A stretch of 64,000 nt of DNA from Microvirga mediterraneensis. Its GTDB lineage: Bacteria; Pseudomonadota; Alphaproteobacteria; Rhizobiales; Beijerinckiaceae. Where the stretch lies: NCBI RefSeq assembly GCF_013520865.1, contig NZ_JACDXJ010000001.1, forward strand, positions 2,967,001-3,031,000, read 5' to 3'. A program made the position numbers and the translations under genes. Below the pieces are notes generated by a model. That model did not search any database, had not been told where the DNA came from, and saw only the letters and a list, made by a program, of their open reading frames with translations. Shown here piece after piece: positions 17,256 through 26,815 of the stretch (positions are counted from its first letter, which is position 1; each line of letters opens with the position of its first letter).

Positions 17256-19382
17256 ATGATGGCACTCACCCTAATTATCGTGGGCGGCGTTCTCTCGATC
17301 GTCTATGGCTTCTGGGCCATTGGCGACGTGATGAAGCGGGACGCCGGTTCTCAGCGCATGCAGGAGATCGCCGGTGCGATCGCCGAGGGCGCGAAGGCCT
17401 ATCTTCGCAGGCAATACGCCACAATCGCCATCGTGGGCGTCGTCCTGTTCGCCATCATCGCCTATTTCCTCGGAATCCGGGTCGCCATCGGCTTCGCCAT
17501 AGGCGCCGTTCTCTCGGGAGCGGCAGGCTTCATCGGCATGAACGTGTCGGTCCGGGCGAATGTCCGCACGGCCCAGGCGGCCACGCAGTCGCTCGGCGGC
17601 GGTCTTGATGTCGCCTTCAAGGCGGGCGCCGTCACCGGAATGCTGGTCGCGGGTCTCGCCCTTCTCGGCGCGGCGCTCTACTACGGGTATCTCACCCGGA
17701 TTGCGGGCCTGAACCCCTCCGACCGCGTGGTCATCGACAGCCTGGTGGCTCTCGGCTTCGGAGCCTCTCTGATCTCGATCTTCGCCCGGCTCGGCGGCGG
17801 TATCTTCACCAAGGGCGCCGACGTAGGCGGCGACCTCGTGGGCAAGGTCGAGGCCGGCATTCCCGAAGACGATCCGCGCAATCCGGCGACCATTGCGGAC
17901 AATGTCGGCGACAATGTCGGCGACTGCGCAGGCATGGCGGCGGACCTTTTCGAGACCTACGCGGTGACCGTGGTCGCCACCATGGTGCTCGCGGCGATCT
18001 TCTTCGCCGGCCAGGCAACCCTCGACACCATGCTGATGTACCCGCTCGCCATCGGGGCGGCCTGTATCGTGACCTCGATCATCGGCACCTTCTTCGTCAA
18101 GCTCGGGCAGAACGAGTCCATCATGGGCGCGCTCTACAAGGGCCTGATCGCCACCGGCATCCTGTCGGCGGCGGCGATTGCCCTCGTCACCTGGCAGATG
18201 ATCGGTTTCGGACCGGTCGCCGGCGCCGAGTTCACGGGGCAGGCCCTGTTCTGGTGCGCGGTCATCGGTCTGGCCGTGACGGCGCTGATCGTGGTGATCA
18301 CAGAGTACTATACCGGCGTGGGCTTCCGTCCCGTCCGCTCCATCGCGCAATCCTCCGTCACCGGCCACGGCACGAACGTGATCCAGGGGCTTGCGGTCTC
18401 GTTGGAAGCCACGGCCCTGCCGACGATCGTGATCATCGCGGGCATCATCGTGGCCTTCAAGCTCGCCGGCCTGTTCGGCATCGCGATTGCTGTGACGGCC
18501 ATGCTTGCTCTGGCCGGCATGATCGTGGCCCTCGATGCCTTCGGCCCGGTGACGGACAATGCCGGCGGCATTGCCGAGATGGCGGGCCTGCCGAAGGAGG
18601 TCCGCAAGTCGACGGATGCCCTTGATGCGGTCGGCAACACCACCAAGGCGGTGACGAAGGGTTATGCCATCGGCTCCGCGGGCCTGGGCGCGCTGGTGCT
18701 GTTCGCGGCCTACACCTCCGACCTGAACTACTTCACGCAGAACGCCGCGCGTTATCCGTACTTCCAGGGCGTGGCGCCGAACTTCTCCCTGACCAATCCC
18801 TATGTGGTGGTCGGCCTGCTGTTCGGCGGCCTCATCCCGTTCCTGTTCGGCGGCATCGCCATGACGGCGGTCGGCCGGGCGGCTGGCTCCGTGGTTGAGG
18901 AAGTGCGCCGTCAGTTCCGCGAGAGGCCGGGCATCATGGCCGGGACGGATCGTCCAGACTATGGGCGCGCCGTCGACATGCTGACCCGCGCGGCGATCAA
19001 GGAAATGATCGTGCCGTCACTCCTGCCGGTGCTGGCACCCATCGTGACCTACTTCGTCGTCTACTGGGTCGCGGGCAAGTCCGAGGCGTTCTCCGCCGTA
19101 GGCGCCATGCTGCTCGGCGTGATCGTGACAGGGCTTTTTGTCGCCATCTCCATGACGTCGGGCGGCGGCGCGTGGGATAATGCCAAGAAGTCGTTCGAGG
19201 ATGGGTTCACGGATGCGTCCGGCACGACCCATCACAAGGGCTCGGAGGCTCATAAGGCTTCGGTCACGGGCGACACCGTCGGCGACCCCTACAAGGATAC
19301 GGCGGGCCCCGCCGTGAACCCGGCGATCAAGATCACGAACATCATCGCCCTGCTGCTCCTCGCGATCCTCGCGCATTCGTAA
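17256..19382 (+). CDS. hppA: Proton-translocating membrane pyrophosphatase
   Basis: About 708 residues, 16 or so membrane helices. Couples pyrophosphate hydrolysis to H+ export from the cytosol. The acidic core [18 protein letters not shown] with [17 protein letters not shown] is the Mg-PPi site. The segment [16 protein letters not shown] has Lys where K+-dependent enzymes have Ala, which predicts a K+-independent proton pump. The start is the first of two adjacent ATGs (17256/17259) behind AAGG; an in-frame ATG 39 bases upstream lacks a site. It has its own 3' terminator. Confidence 0.95.
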   Translation: MMALTLIIVGGVLSIVYGFWAIGDVMKRDAGSQRMQEIAGAIAEGAKAYLRRQYATIAIVGVVLFAIIAYFLGIRVAIGFAIGAVLSGAAGFIGMNVSVRANVRTAQAATQSLGGGLDVAFKAGAVTGMLVAGLALLGAALYYGYLTRIAGLNPSDRVVIDSLVALGFGASLISIFARLGGGIFTKGADVGGDLVGKVEAGIPEDDPRNPATIADNVGDNVGDCAGMAADLFETYAVTVVATMVLAAIFFAGQATLDTMLMYPLAIGAACIVTSIIGTFFVKLGQNESIMGALYKGLIATGILSAAAIALVTWQMIGFGPVAGAEFTGQALFWCAVIGLAVTALIVVITEYYTGVGFRPVRSIAQSSVTGHGTNVIQGLAVSLEATALPTIVIIAGIIVAFKLAGLFGIAIAVTAMLALAGMIVALDAFGPVTDNAGGIAEMAGLPKEVRKSTDALDAVGNTTKAVTKGYAIGSAGLGALVLFAAYTSDLNYFTQNAARYPYFQGVAPNFSLTNPYVVVGLLFGGLIPFLFGGIAMTAVGRAAGSVVEEVRRQFRERPGIMAGTDRPDYGRAVDMLTRAAIKEMIVPSLLPVLAPIVTYFVVYWVAGKSEAFSAVGAMLLGVIVTGLFVAISMTSGGGAWDNAKKSFEDGFTDASGTTHHKGSEAHKASVTGDTVGDPYKDTAGPAVNPAIKITNIIALLLLAILAHS

Positions 19383-19409
19383 GGGCATCGGGCGGCAAAG
19401 AACTTCAAG

Positions 19410-19437
19410 CCCGCGGCAGGAGCCGCGGGTTTCCTTT
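19410..19437 (+). terminator. Intrinsic terminator of hppA
   Basis: CCCGCGGC (19410-19417), loop AGGA and GCCGCGGG (19422-19429) form a perfect 8-bp stem followed by TTTCCTTTTT. It is 27 bases past the hppA stop. Confidence 0.85.
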
Positions 19438-19451
19438 TTGAGGCACAACGC

Positions 19452-19481
19452 AAAAAAAATGGCCGGGACGGGCCCGGCCAT
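19452..19481 (-). terminator. Intrinsic terminator of bamE built on a GGCCGG palindrome
   Basis: On the minus strand, ATGGCCGGGCCCGTCCCGGC folds with the following CAT end into a hairpin, followed by eight T residues (19459-19452). The stem resembles the right-hand palindrome of repeat family C, suggesting a repeat unit serving as a terminator. Confidence 0.75.
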
Positions 19482-19506
19482 ATGGAATGCCTTTGCCGCC
19501 AGGGGA

Positions 19507-19959
19507 TCAGCTGAACGGGTTGAAGCTCGTCATGCCCCTGAAGATCTGGCCGAGGAAACTGGCCTCTTCGCCGCCGGCCGGAGTGGTGCGGCTGATGAAA
19601 TCGAAGACCTTTCCGTCCTGGAGGCCGTAAAGCGCGACGCGCTCGACCCTCAGCCCCTTGTCGAAATAGACGGCGGTCACCTGCTGGTCCACCACCTGCT
19701 CGCCCATGAACTGGAGCGTCCTGCGGGATTTCTGGCTGATGTAATACCAGTTGCGGTTGCCGACGGTGGATACCGTAGAGGGTGTTCCGAGGGTCTGGAG
19801 GACTTGATCGGCGCTCATCCCCTTCTTCACCTGAGCAAGCGCGCGCTCATCCACGACATAGCCGCGCTGGAACTCTTCGCCCATCGTGCAGGCGGCCACG
19901 GAAGAGGCGAGAACGGTTGCAGTAGCCAAACGCACCAAAAGGGTATGATATCGACGCAT
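19507..19959 (-). CDS. bamE: Outer membrane protein assembly factor BamE (SmpA/OmlA lipoprotein)
   Basis: 150 residues. Lipoprotein signal with lipobox SSVAAC (Cys about residue 24). The BamE domain shows VKKGMSADQVLQTLGTPS, a WYYIS strand and a final strand GRVERVALYGL-like region (RVERVALYGLQDGK). Member of the BAM complex inserting beta-barrels in the outer membrane; bamA lies elsewhere in this window (59710). It is convergent with hppA, and its start is divergent from the bc1 chaperone gene, about 100 bases apart. Confidence 0.9.
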   Translation of the reverse strand: MRRYHTLLVRLATATVLASSVAACTMGEEFQRGYVVDERALAQVKKGMSADQVLQTLGTPSTVSTVGNRNWYYISQKSRRTLQFMGEQVVDQQVTAVYFDKGLRVERVALYGLQDGKVFDFISRTTPAGGEEASFLGQIFRGMTSFNPFS

Positions 19960-20061
19960 CGTACGGTTCTTCCAGAAATGCGGCGCGGATAAGCTTGCGC
20001 CTACGGATGGTGATGGCGTAACCCGAGGCTAGGATTTTGACAAGCTTGGAAGGGCAGAGCC

Positions 20062-20592
20062 GTGATCTTCAGTCTCTTCCGCAAAGACCCTCGGCGAGCC
20101 ACCATCGCGACGCTCTACAAGAGAATCGCGACGGCATCGCGCGTCCCTGGGCTCTATGCGGCACTTGGCATTCCGGACACATTGGAAGGGCGCTTCGAGG
20201 CCCTGTCCCTGCATATGGTGCTGGCCTTGCGGGCCCTGCGCCAGCTCCCGCACCCTGCGGATGAGGTGGCCAAGGATCTGACGGACGCCTTCTTCCGGGA
20301 CATGGATGCCTCCTTGAGGGAAATGGGCGTCGGCGACACGGTGGTGCCGAAACGCATGAAGAAGGTTGCGGAATCCTTCTACGGGCGGGCTCATGCCTAT
20401 GATACACCTCTCAATGGCGGCGACGAGGCGGGTCTGGCGCTTGCTCTCGGCCGCAACGTCTATGGCAGCGAGGCACCGGCCGCTCCCCTGGCGCGTTATG
20501 CATTCGCAGCCGATCGGGGATTGAAGACGGTGGATCTGGACGCGCTTCTAGAAACAGGCCCCAATTTCCCTGAACCTGAGACCTTTGCTTAA
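20062..20592 (+). CDS. Ubiquinol-cytochrome c chaperone family protein (CBP3-like)
   Basis: 176 residues. Related to mitochondrial CBP3/UQCC1, needed for cytochrome bc1 assembly. Diagnostic stretches are LYKRIATASRVPGLY, DTLEGRFEALSLH and FFRDMDASLREMGVGD with VPKRMKKVAESFYGR. Length is typical for alphaproteobacteria. It lies 12 bases before yceD, and the bamE-CBP3-yceD-plsX order is a common Rhizobiales arrangement. The bc1 genes themselves are not here. Confidence 0.9.
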   Translation: MIFSLFRKDPRRATIATLYKRIATASRVPGLYAALGIPDTLEGRFEALSLHMVLALRALRQLPHPADEVAKDLTDAFFRDMDASLREMGVGDTVVPKRMKKVAESFYGRAHAYDTPLNGGDEAGLALALGRNVYGSEAPAAPLARYAFAADRGLKTVDLDALLETGPNFPEPETFA

Positions 20593-20604
20593 GGAGGCAA
20601 GCTG

Positions 20605-21120
20605 ATGACACCCGAAACCGTGGGCCCCTTGTCGCGGCTGATCGACGTCATGAGAATCCCGCCTCGCGGGCAGGAGGTCCATGTAGAGGCAACGGCCGAG
20701 GAATGCGCTGCCCTGGCGCAGGATTTTGGGCTGCCGGGGATCCGGGCTCTTTCCGGCGATTACCAGCTGAAAGCTTCCGCCAAGGGCATTCACGTCACGG
20801 GTGTAGTTAAGGCCTCGATCACGCAGATTTGCGTCACCTCCCTGGAGTCCTTCGATTCGACGATCGAGGAAGAGGTCGAGGTCGATTTCGCGGAACCGTC
20901 CGGGATGCCGGCGGAGCCCCCCACCGATATTAACGAATATGAGCCCCCGGACGAGATCGTGAACGGCCAGATCGACCTCGGCGCGCTCACGGCCGAGTTC
21001 CTGGCTCTCGGTCTGGATCCCTATCCGCGCAAGCCTGGAGTTGATTTCAGCTACCGGGATTCCTCGGATGCGAAGGATTCGCCTTTCGCCGCCTTGAACA
21101 GGCTGAAGGGGAGCGAATAG
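20605..21120 (+). CDS. yceD: DUF177 / YceD family protein (23S rRNA accumulation)
   Basis: 171 residues. YceD-family proteins are linked to 23S rRNA accumulation. The central stretch GVVKASITQICVTSLESF is the family core, followed by an acidic segment EEEVEVDF. In enterics yceD precedes rpmF-plsX-fabH. Here rpmF is absent and plsX follows after a 139-base gap that holds only a TTGCGG/CCGCAA inverted repeat near 21191-21207 and presumed promoter sequence. Confidence 0.85.
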   Translation: MTPETVGPLSRLIDVMRIPPRGQEVHVEATAEECAALAQDFGLPGIRALSGDYQLKASAKGIHVTGVVKASITQICVTSLESFDSTIEEEVEVDFAEPSGMPAEPPTDINEYEPPDEIVNGQIDLGALTAEFLALGLDPYPRKPGVDFSYRDSSDAKDSPFAALNRLKGSE

Positions 21121-21259
21121 GGGCTGGCGGCATCGGTCCTCAACGCATATCTGCACGTTACGTAAGGTAGTCGCAGGCCAGAGAATTCAGTTGCGGAGCG
21201 ACCGCAAACCGCTATTTTCCGCCCTCTGTTGAATGACTTAAAAGAAAGAACAATCCTTT

Positions 21260-22294
21260 ATGCCGAAGCCGGTGCGTATATCGCTTGATGCGATGGGGGG
21301 CGATCACGGTCCTTCCATCGTGGTCCCGGGCGCAGCCTTGGCCTTGGAGCGCCACCCGGATCTCCGTTTTCTGATGTTCGGCAATGAAGCGATTGTTGCG
21401 CCCCTCCTGAACGCTCATCCCAAGCTGAAGGAAGCCACTGAGCTACGCCATACCGATATCGCCATCGCGATGGACGAGAAGCCCAGCCAGGCCATCCGGA
21501 TGGGACGGGGGAAATCGTCCATGTGGCGCGCCGTCCAGGCCGTTCGGGATGGGGAAGCGGATGCGTCCGTCTCGGCGGGCAATACCGGGGCCCTGATGGC
21601 GACAGCCAAGGTCTGCCTCAAGACCATGGCCCATATCGAACGCCCGGCCATCGCCTGCATGTGGCCGACCATGCGGGGCGAGAGCATCGTGCTTGATGTC
21701 GGCGCGACCATCGGGGCGGATGCGGGACATCTGGTCGATATGGCGATCATGGGCGCCGCCATGGCGCGCATCGTGTTCGACCTGGACCGCCCGACGGTCG
21801 GGCTCCTCAATGTCGGCACGGAAGAGATCAAGGGAATCGAGGCGGTCAAGGAAGCAAGCCGGATCCTGAAGGAAGCGAACCTCCCGCACCTGGATTATCG
21901 CGGCTTCGTCGAGGGGGACGATCTCGGGAAAGGCACGGTCGATGTGGTCGTGACCGAAGGATTCACGGGCAACATCGCTCTGAAGACCGCCGAGGGAACG
22001 GCCAAGCAGATCGCTCAATACCTGCGCTCGGCCATGAGTCGAACCCTGATGGCGAAAATCGGCTATTTGTTCGCGAAACAGGCCTTTAACGCTCTGCGTG
22101 ACAAGATGGACCCCCGCAAGGTGAATGGCGGCGTCTTCCTGGGCCTCGAAGGTGTCGTCGTCAAAAGCCATGGCGGCACGGACGATCTCGGCTTCGCCAG
22201 TGCCATCGATGTCGCCTACGACATGGCGCATTTTGAATTGATGAACACAATCCGGAGCATGCTCGACCATGACCCGGTGGGCCAATCGGCCTGA
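21260..22294 (+). CDS. plsX: Phosphate acyltransferase PlsX
   Basis: 344 residues. Makes acyl-phosphate from acyl-ACP for phosphatidic acid synthesis. Hallmarks: [18 protein letters not shown] at the start, [30 protein letters not shown] and [12 protein letters not shown]. Thirteen bases separate it from fabH, the classic plsX-fabH pair at the start of membrane lipid synthesis. Confidence 0.96.
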   Translation: MPKPVRISLDAMGGDHGPSIVVPGAALALERHPDLRFLMFGNEAIVAPLLNAHPKLKEATELRHTDIAIAMDEKPSQAIRMGRGKSSMWRAVQAVRDGEADASVSAGNTGALMATAKVCLKTMAHIERPAIACMWPTMRGESIVLDVGATIGADAGHLVDMAIMGAAMARIVFDLDRPTVGLLNVGTEEIKGIEAVKEASRILKEANLPHLDYRGFVEGDDLGKGTVDVVVTEGFTGNIALKTAEGTAKQIAQYLRSAMSRTLMAKIGYLFAKQAFNALRDKMDPRKVNGGVFLGLEGVVVKSHGGTDDLGFASAIDVAYDMAHFELMNTIRSMLDHDPVGQSA

Positions 22295-22306
22295 GGAAGG
22301 CGCATC

Positions 22307-23284
22307 TTGAAACGCATTCGTTCCGTTGTACGCGGCGTCGGCTCGTATCTGCCTAGGCGCAAGCTGACAAACCAGGACCTCGAGAAGCTGGTGGAAACCT
22401 CGCACGACTGGATCGTGCAGCGGACCGGCATCGAGGAACGCCATATCGCCGAGGAAGACGAGACCACATCCGTCCTGGGGATCAAGGCGGCGGAGGCGGC
22501 CTTGGCCGATGCGGGGCTTCGCGCCGACGATATCGATCTGGTCATCTGCGCCACCTCGACGCCGGATTACACCTTCCCGTCGACCGCCACGATGATCCAG
22601 ACCGGCATCGGCATGACGCATGGGGCAGCCTTCGATCTCCAGGCCGTCTGCACAGGGTTCGTCTATGCGGTGGCGACGGCGGACAAGTTCCTGCAGTCCG
22701 GTTCGCACAAGCGAGCCCTCGTTGTCGGCGCCGAGACATTCTCCCGCATTCTCGACTGGAACGACCGGACCACCTGCGTTCTGTTCGGCGACGGAGCGGG
22801 GGCCATCGTGCTGGAGGCCCAGGAGGGAGAGGGCACGTCCTGCGACCGCGGCGTCCTGACCTCCCACCTCCGGTCCGACGGCCGCTACCGGGACAAGCTC
22901 TACGTCGATGGCGGTCCGGGTTCGACCAAGACGACGGGCGTTCTGAAGATGGAGGGGCGCGAGGTCTTCAAGTTCGCCGTTGGCATGGTGGCCGATGTCG
23001 TACAGGATGCCTTCAAGGCGACCGGCACGAGTGCCGAGGATCTGAAGTGGTTCGTACCGCACCAGGCCAATAAGCGCATCATCACGGCGAGCGCCGACAA
23101 GCTCGGCATCGCACCGGAAAAGGTCGTCATTACGGTCAACAAGCACGGCAACACGTCGGCGGCATCGATCCCTCTCGCGCTCGATACCGCTCGAAAGGAC
23201 GGGCGGATCAAGGACGGAGATCTCGTCATGATCGAGGCGATCGGCGGCGGCTTCACCTGGGGCAGTGCGCTGATCCGCTGGTAG
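22307..23284 (+). CDS. fabH: 3-oxoacyl-[acyl-carrier-protein] synthase III
   Basis: 325 residues. Starts fatty acid synthesis by condensing an acyl-CoA primer with malonyl-ACP. The catalytic triad is visible as C115 (AVCTGFVYA), H252 (VPHQANKRI) and N282 (KHGNTSAAS). The start codon is TTG, supported by GAGGAAGG six bases upstream and by the conserved start [11 protein letters not shown]. Follows plsX by 12 bases. Confidence 0.96.
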   Translation: MKRIRSVVRGVGSYLPRRKLTNQDLEKLVETSHDWIVQRTGIEERHIAEEDETTSVLGIKAAEAALADAGLRADDIDLVICATSTPDYTFPSTATMIQTGIGMTHGAAFDLQAVCTGFVYAVATADKFLQSGSHKRALVVGAETFSRILDWNDRTTCVLFGDGAGAIVLEAQEGEGTSCDRGVLTSHLRSDGRYRDKLYVDGGPGSTKTTGVLKMEGREVFKFAVGMVADVVQDAFKATGTSAEDLKWFVPHQANKRIITASADKLGIAPEKVVITVNKHGNTSAASIPLALDTARKDGRIKDGDLVMIEAIGGGFTWGSALIRW

Positions 23285-23414
23285 TCCACCGGCAGAAGGA
23301 ATCGACTCTGGTGGTATCCGGTCTACCGACCTTGGCGGTTGACCATAGGGAGCCATCTGCATAGCGTCGTCCTGGACGACAAGACCAACGAACTCATTCG
23401 CGCTGGGGAGCTCA

Positions 23415-23726
23415 ATGGCTGGCAAGACGATAACGAGAGCGGATCTGAGCGAGGCCGTCTACCAGAAGGTGGGGCTCTCGCGGACCGAATCGGCTGAATT
23501 GGTGGAGCGGGTCTTGGCCGAAATCTGCGACAGCCTTGCCTCCGGTGAGACCGTCAAGCTGTCGTCCTTCGGGTCCTTTATCGTGCGCAGCAAGGGCGAG
23601 CGCGTCGGCCGCAATCCCAAGACCGGCGTCGAGGTTCCGATCGATCCCCGCCGCGTCATGGTTTTCAAGCCTTCCAACGTCTTGAAGGCGCACATCAACG
23701 GCGAGACCTTCGAAGGCGAGGATTGA
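23415..23726 (+). CDS. ihfA: Integration host factor subunit alpha
   Basis: 103 residues. DNA-bending HU/IHF protein. The helical body starts at [37 protein letters not shown] leads into the DNA-intercalating arm with the proline in GVEVPIDPR. Followed after 7 bases by a MerR-type regulator, the same ihfA-merR pairing known across alphaproteobacteria and gammaproteobacteria. A 130-base gap after fabH suggests its own promoter. Confidence 0.95.
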   Translation: MAGKTITRADLSEAVYQKVGLSRTESAELVERVLAEICDSLASGETVKLSSFGSFIVRSKGERVGRNPKTGVEVPIDPRRVMVFKPSNVLKAHINGETFEGED

Positions 23727-23733
23727 TCCGGCG

Positions 23734-24252
23734 ATGGCGAGCGGCGTCATGGACAAGAGCCCCGACGCATTCCGCACGATCAGCGAGGTCGCCGAGGACC
23801 TCGATGTTCCTCAGCATGTGCTGCGCTTCTGGGAGACGCGTTTCAGCCATATCAAGCCGCTGAAGCGCGGCGGGGGACGGCGCTACTACCGCCCTGACGA
23901 CATTGACCTGCTCAAGGGGATCCGCCACTTCCTCTACGGCGAAGGTTATACGATCAAGGGCGTGCAGCGGATCCTGAAAGAGGAGGGGGTCCGCTTCGTC
24001 CAGGCGATCGGGCGCGGCGAGCAGAGCGTCTCCTCGCTTCCTGCCGGGGCCGGTCAGGCCGCCGCCGAGGACGTGGCGCCCTCCCACGGAACCCACCTTT
24101 ACGAAGAAGATGATACGGACCCCATGCCTCTTCGGCAGGGCCTGTCTCCGGAAACTCTCCGTGGGCTCCAGGCTGCCCTTGAGGAACTCTACGAGTGCGA
24201 CCGAGTGCTGTCCTCCTTGAAGGGCACGGGCGAGGTCCCGGCGGTCGAGTAA
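23734..24252 (+). CDS. MerR family transcriptional regulator
   Basis: 172 residues. The N-terminal winged helix-turn-helix reads [20 protein letters not shown] then [20 protein letters not shown]. No metal-binding cysteines follow, so it belongs to the MerR-like group usually found behind ihfA, with unknown effector. The C-terminal half is Gly/Ala-rich, then helical ([15 protein letters not shown]). Four codons in there is a second ATG (MDKSPDAF) that could be the true start. Likely co-transcribed with ihfA. Confidence 0.85.
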   Translation: MASGVMDKSPDAFRTISEVAEDLDVPQHVLRFWETRFSHIKPLKRGGGRRYYRPDDIDLLKGIRHFLYGEGYTIKGVQRILKEEGVRFVQAIGRGEQSVSSLPAGAGQAAAEDVAPSHGTHLYEEDDTDPMPLRQGLSPETLRGLQAALEELYECDRVLSSLKGTGEVPAVE

Positions 24253-24316
24253 GAGACCGCCTGGAGCCGGAGAAATCCCGTCTGGTGCGGCTTTCTGGAA
24301 CGATTGCATTCAGCGC

Positions 24317-24345
24317 TTGACAGAGGGCAGGGCCGCCCTTAAACC
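24317..24345 (+). promoter_or_regulatory. Predicted promoter of the tRNA-Asp gene
   Basis: TTGACA (24317-24322) and TAAACC (24340-24345) are separated by 17 bases. The -35 matches sigma-70 consensus fully, and the -10 partly. It ends 29 bases before the tRNA. Confidence 0.5.
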
Positions 24346-24374
24346 GCCCTCACACCGCTTCGGCGGTCAAATGC

Positions 24375-24451
24375 GCGGGCGTAGCTCAGTCGGTTAGAGT
24401 GCCGGCCTGTCACGCCGGAGGTCGCGGGTTCGAGCCCCGTCGCCCGCGCCA
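24375..24451 (+). tRNA. tRNA-Asp (anticodon GTC)
   Basis: 77 bases with encoded CCA. The acceptor stem GCGGGCG (24375-24381) pairs with CGCCCGC (24441-24447), then discriminator G and CCA. The D-arm TAGCTCAGTCGGTTAGA and T-arm GGGTTCGAGCCC are standard. Anticodon stem CCGGC/GCCGG encloses the loop CTGTCAC with anticodon GTC at 24409-24411, reading GAC/GAT. It is on the same strand as the MerR gene. Confidence 0.97.
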
Positions 24452-24636
24452 CTTTCCCTCCCGAAAATCAGGTTCGATAGGGCTCCGGACGAAGTCTCCC
24501 GGAGCCGATGGCCCGTTGCAGCGGCCGGGCTTTTCCTCTGAAGCGACCTTTCCGGCAGGAATGCGCGTTCTCCCTCCGGTTTCGGAGCGTTTGGCGTAGC
24601 TGGGCGTTATCGACGGTAAGTGTGAGGCCGCTGCCT

Positions 24637-25065
24637 ATGTTGATGTCTAGATTGTTTACGAGTTTCTCCAATTGGGTCGCTCAGGTCGCAGGCCGGCCCA
24701 TCACCTTCGGGGTCAGTCTCCTTATCATCCTTGTCTGGGCTCTCAGTGGTCCCTTGTTTGGGTTCTCCGATACCTGGCAGCTCGTCGTGAACACCGGAAC
24801 GACGATTGTTACGTTCCTGATGGTGTTCCTGATCCAGAATACCCAGAATCGCGACGGCGCCGCCATTCAGGCCAAGCTTGACGAGTTGATCCGGGCAAGC
24901 GCCGCCCAGAATGTGTTCATCGGTATCGAACACCTGACCCAGGAAGAGCTCGATGAGATTCGGGCAAAATGCGAGGCCAAGGCCAAGGCTGAGGCCGCCG
25001 CAGGGCAGGCTGAGGCCGCCGCCAACCGAAAAGCGGCGAAAGCGGCGGAAGAGGCCACTTCCTAA
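24637..25065 (+). CDS. Low-affinity iron permease family protein
   Basis: About 142 residues. Two hydrophobic helices (about 22-44 and 50-70, with TFGVSLLIILVWALSGPLFG and TIVTFLMVFLIQNTQNRD) match the low-affinity iron permease family (Pfam Iron_permease). TQNRDGAAIQAKLDEL is its usual conserved stretch. The C-terminus is an Ala/Lys/Glu-rich helix, likely coiled coil. Iron transport by bacterial members is not established. ATG 24637 is chosen because GAGG lies 9 bases upstream; ATG 24643 is an alternative. Confidence 0.8.
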   Translation: MLMSRLFTSFSNWVAQVAGRPITFGVSLLIILVWALSGPLFGFSDTWQLVVNTGTTIVTFLMVFLIQNTQNRDGAAIQAKLDELIRASAAQNVFIGIEHLTQEELDEIRAKCEAKAKAEAAAGQAEAAANRKAAKAAEEATS

Positions 25066-25099
25066 TTTGGAATGGTTCTTTTTGCGGCAGTGCAAACAC

Positions 25100-25128
25100 T
25101 TGTCACGGAAGGGGAACTCGGTTAAGCC
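25100..25128 (+). promoter_or_regulatory. Candidate promoter of the nuo operon
   Basis: TTGTCA (25100-25105), 17-base spacer, TAAGCC (25123-25128). The -10 is weak but similar to that before tRNA-Asp. It lies about 110 bases before nuoA, in the 174-base gap after the iron-permease gene. Nothing else recognisable is in that gap. Confidence 0.35.
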
Positions 25129-25239
25129 TCCCGCGCAATCAACGTGTTGCCGCAGGGGGCTTTTGCAGGGCTCATCTGTGGCTTAAATGCGTTTCAGGTT
25201 GCCGGTCCTAGGCCGCGCTCCGTACCTTCTAGGTGTCGT

Positions 25240-25605
25240 ATGACGAATCTCCTCGCCGACTACCTGCCTCTCGTAATCTTCATCGGCGTATCGCTCCTGA
25301 TCGGGGTGGCGCTGCTCGTGGCTCCGTTCATCGTTGCCTACAGCCGTCCCGATACCGAGAAGCTGTCCGCCTACGAGTGCGGTTTCAATGCCTTCGACGA
25401 TGCCCGCATGAAGTTCGACGTGCGGTTCTACCTCGTCGCCATCCTTTTCATCATCTTCGACCTCGAAGTGGCATTCCTGTTTCCCTGGGCCATCACGTTC
25501 GGGAACCTGGGCTGGTTCGGTTTCATCTCCATGATGATCTTCCTCGGTGTCCTGACGGTCGGATTCATTTACGAGTGGAAGAAGGGGGCCCTGGAATGGG
25601 ATTGA
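25240..25605 (+). CDS. nuoA: NADH-quinone oxidoreductase subunit A
   Basis: 121 residues, three membrane helices. Membrane-arm subunit at the quinone-site junction of complex I. The conserved loop [20 protein letters not shown] after helix 1 contains the Cys that forms part of the quinone-gating region, and [20 protein letters not shown] follows. The start ATG is inferred by family length. It overlaps nuoB by 10 bases and opens the 14-gene operon. Confidence 0.95.
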   Translation: MTNLLADYLPLVIFIGVSLLIGVALLVAPFIVAYSRPDTEKLSAYECGFNAFDDARMKFDVRFYLVAILFIIFDLEVAFLFPWAITFGNLGWFGFISMMIFLGVLTVGFIYEWKKGALEWD

Positions 25606-26180
25606 TCTCCGATACCCAGTCGACCTTGGTCGCTCCCGCGCCAAGGGGCATCATCGACCCCAATACCGGCAAGCCGGCCGGATCGACGGACCCTTATTTC
25701 GTCTCCATCAACGAGGAGTTGTCCGACAAGGGCTTCCTCGTGACCTCGACCGAGGATCTGATCACCTGGGCGCGCACGGGCTCGCTCATGTGGATGACCT
25801 TCGGCCTGGCGTGCTGCGCCGTCGAGATGATGCAGATGTCCATGCCGCGCTACGACGTCGAGCGGTTCGGCTTCGCGCCGCGCGCCTCGCCGCGCCAGTC
25901 CGACGTGATGATCGTGGCCGGTACGCTGACCAACAAGATGGCTCCCGCCCTCCGCAAGGTCTATGACCAGATGCCGGAGCCGCGCTACGTCATCTCCATG
26001 GGCTCCTGCGCCAATGGCGGCGGCTATTACCACTATTCCTATTCCGTGGTCCGTGGCTGCGACCGGATCGTTCCGGTCGACATCTACGTGCCGGGCTGCC
26101 CGCCGACGGCTGAGGCGCTCCTGTATGGGGTGCTGCTTCTGCAGAAGAAGATCCGCCGCACCGGCACCATCGAGCGCTGA
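25596..26180 (+). CDS. nuoB: NADH-quinone oxidoreductase subunit B
   Basis: 194 residues. Carries the terminal [4Fe-4S] cluster N2 next to the quinone site. The ligands are visible: adjacent cysteines in [10 protein letters not shown], Cys in MGSCANGGG and Cys in [11 protein letters not shown]. The start ATG lies inside nuoA. The roughly 35-residue N-terminal extension before the core is common in alphaproteobacterial and mitochondrial homologues. Confidence 0.96.
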   Translation: MGLISDTQSTLVAPAPRGIIDPNTGKPAGSTDPYFVSINEELSDKGFLVTSTEDLITWARTGSLMWMTFGLACCAVEMMQMSMPRYDVERFGFAPRASPRQSDVMIVAGTLTNKMAPALRKVYDQMPEPRYVISMGSCANGGGYYHYSYSVVRGCDRIVPVDIYVPGCPPTAEALLYGVLLLQKKIRRTGTIER

Positions 26181-26194
26181 GCAAAGGTCGTTGC

Positions 26195-26797
26195 ATGAGT
26201 GCTGATCTCCAAGCCCTGAGCGATCACATCGCCTCGTCCCTCGGCGAGGCGATCGAGAATCGGGCTATCGCCTTCGACGAGCTGACGATCGTCGCCCGCC
26301 GCGAGGACGTCGTCCGCGTCGCGACTTTCCTGCGGGACGACCCGCAGTGCCGGTTCGTCTGCTTCATCGATATCTGCGGCGCCGATTATCCGGCTCGCGA
26401 CAAGCGCTTCGACGTGGTCTACCACTTCCTCGCGCCGCACCATAACCGGCGCATCCGCCTGAAGGTCGAGACGGACGAGGTGACGCCGGTTCCCTCGCTC
26501 GTGGGCCTTTGGCCCGCCGCGAACTGGTTCGAGCGCGAGGCCTATGACCTCTACGGCATCCTGTTCTCCGGCCATCCGGATCTACGCCGGATTCTGACCG
26601 ATTACGGGTTCGAGGGGCATCCGCTCCGTAAGGACTTCCCGCTCACCGGCTATGTCGAGGTCCGTTACGACGATGGCCAGGGCCGCGTGGTCTACGAGCC
26701 GGTGAAGCTCAACCAGGAATTCCGCAACTTCGATTTCCTCTCGCCCTGGGAAGGCACGGACTACGTGCTGCCCGGCGACGAGAAGGCCAAGGCATAA
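26195..26797 (+). CDS. nuoC: NADH-quinone oxidoreductase subunit C
   Basis: 200 residues. 30-kDa peripheral-arm subunit, without cofactors, that packs on NuoD. The family signature is ERAxYDLYGI-like [20 protein letters not shown] followed by [15 protein letters not shown]. Separate from nuoD here, as in alphaproteobacteria and mitochondria and unlike the fused nuoCD of E. coli. Fourteen bases after nuoB. Confidence 0.96.
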   Translation: MSADLQALSDHIASSLGEAIENRAIAFDELTIVARREDVVRVATFLRDDPQCRFVCFIDICGADYPARDKRFDVVYHFLAPHHNRRIRLKVETDEVTPVPSLVGLWPAANWFEREAYDLYGILFSGHPDLRRILTDYGFEGHPLRKDFPLTGYVEVRYDDGQGRVVYEPVKLNQEFRNFDFLSPWEGTDYVLPGDEKAKA

Positions 26798-26815
26798 GGA
26801 GCGGAGAGGCGACCC

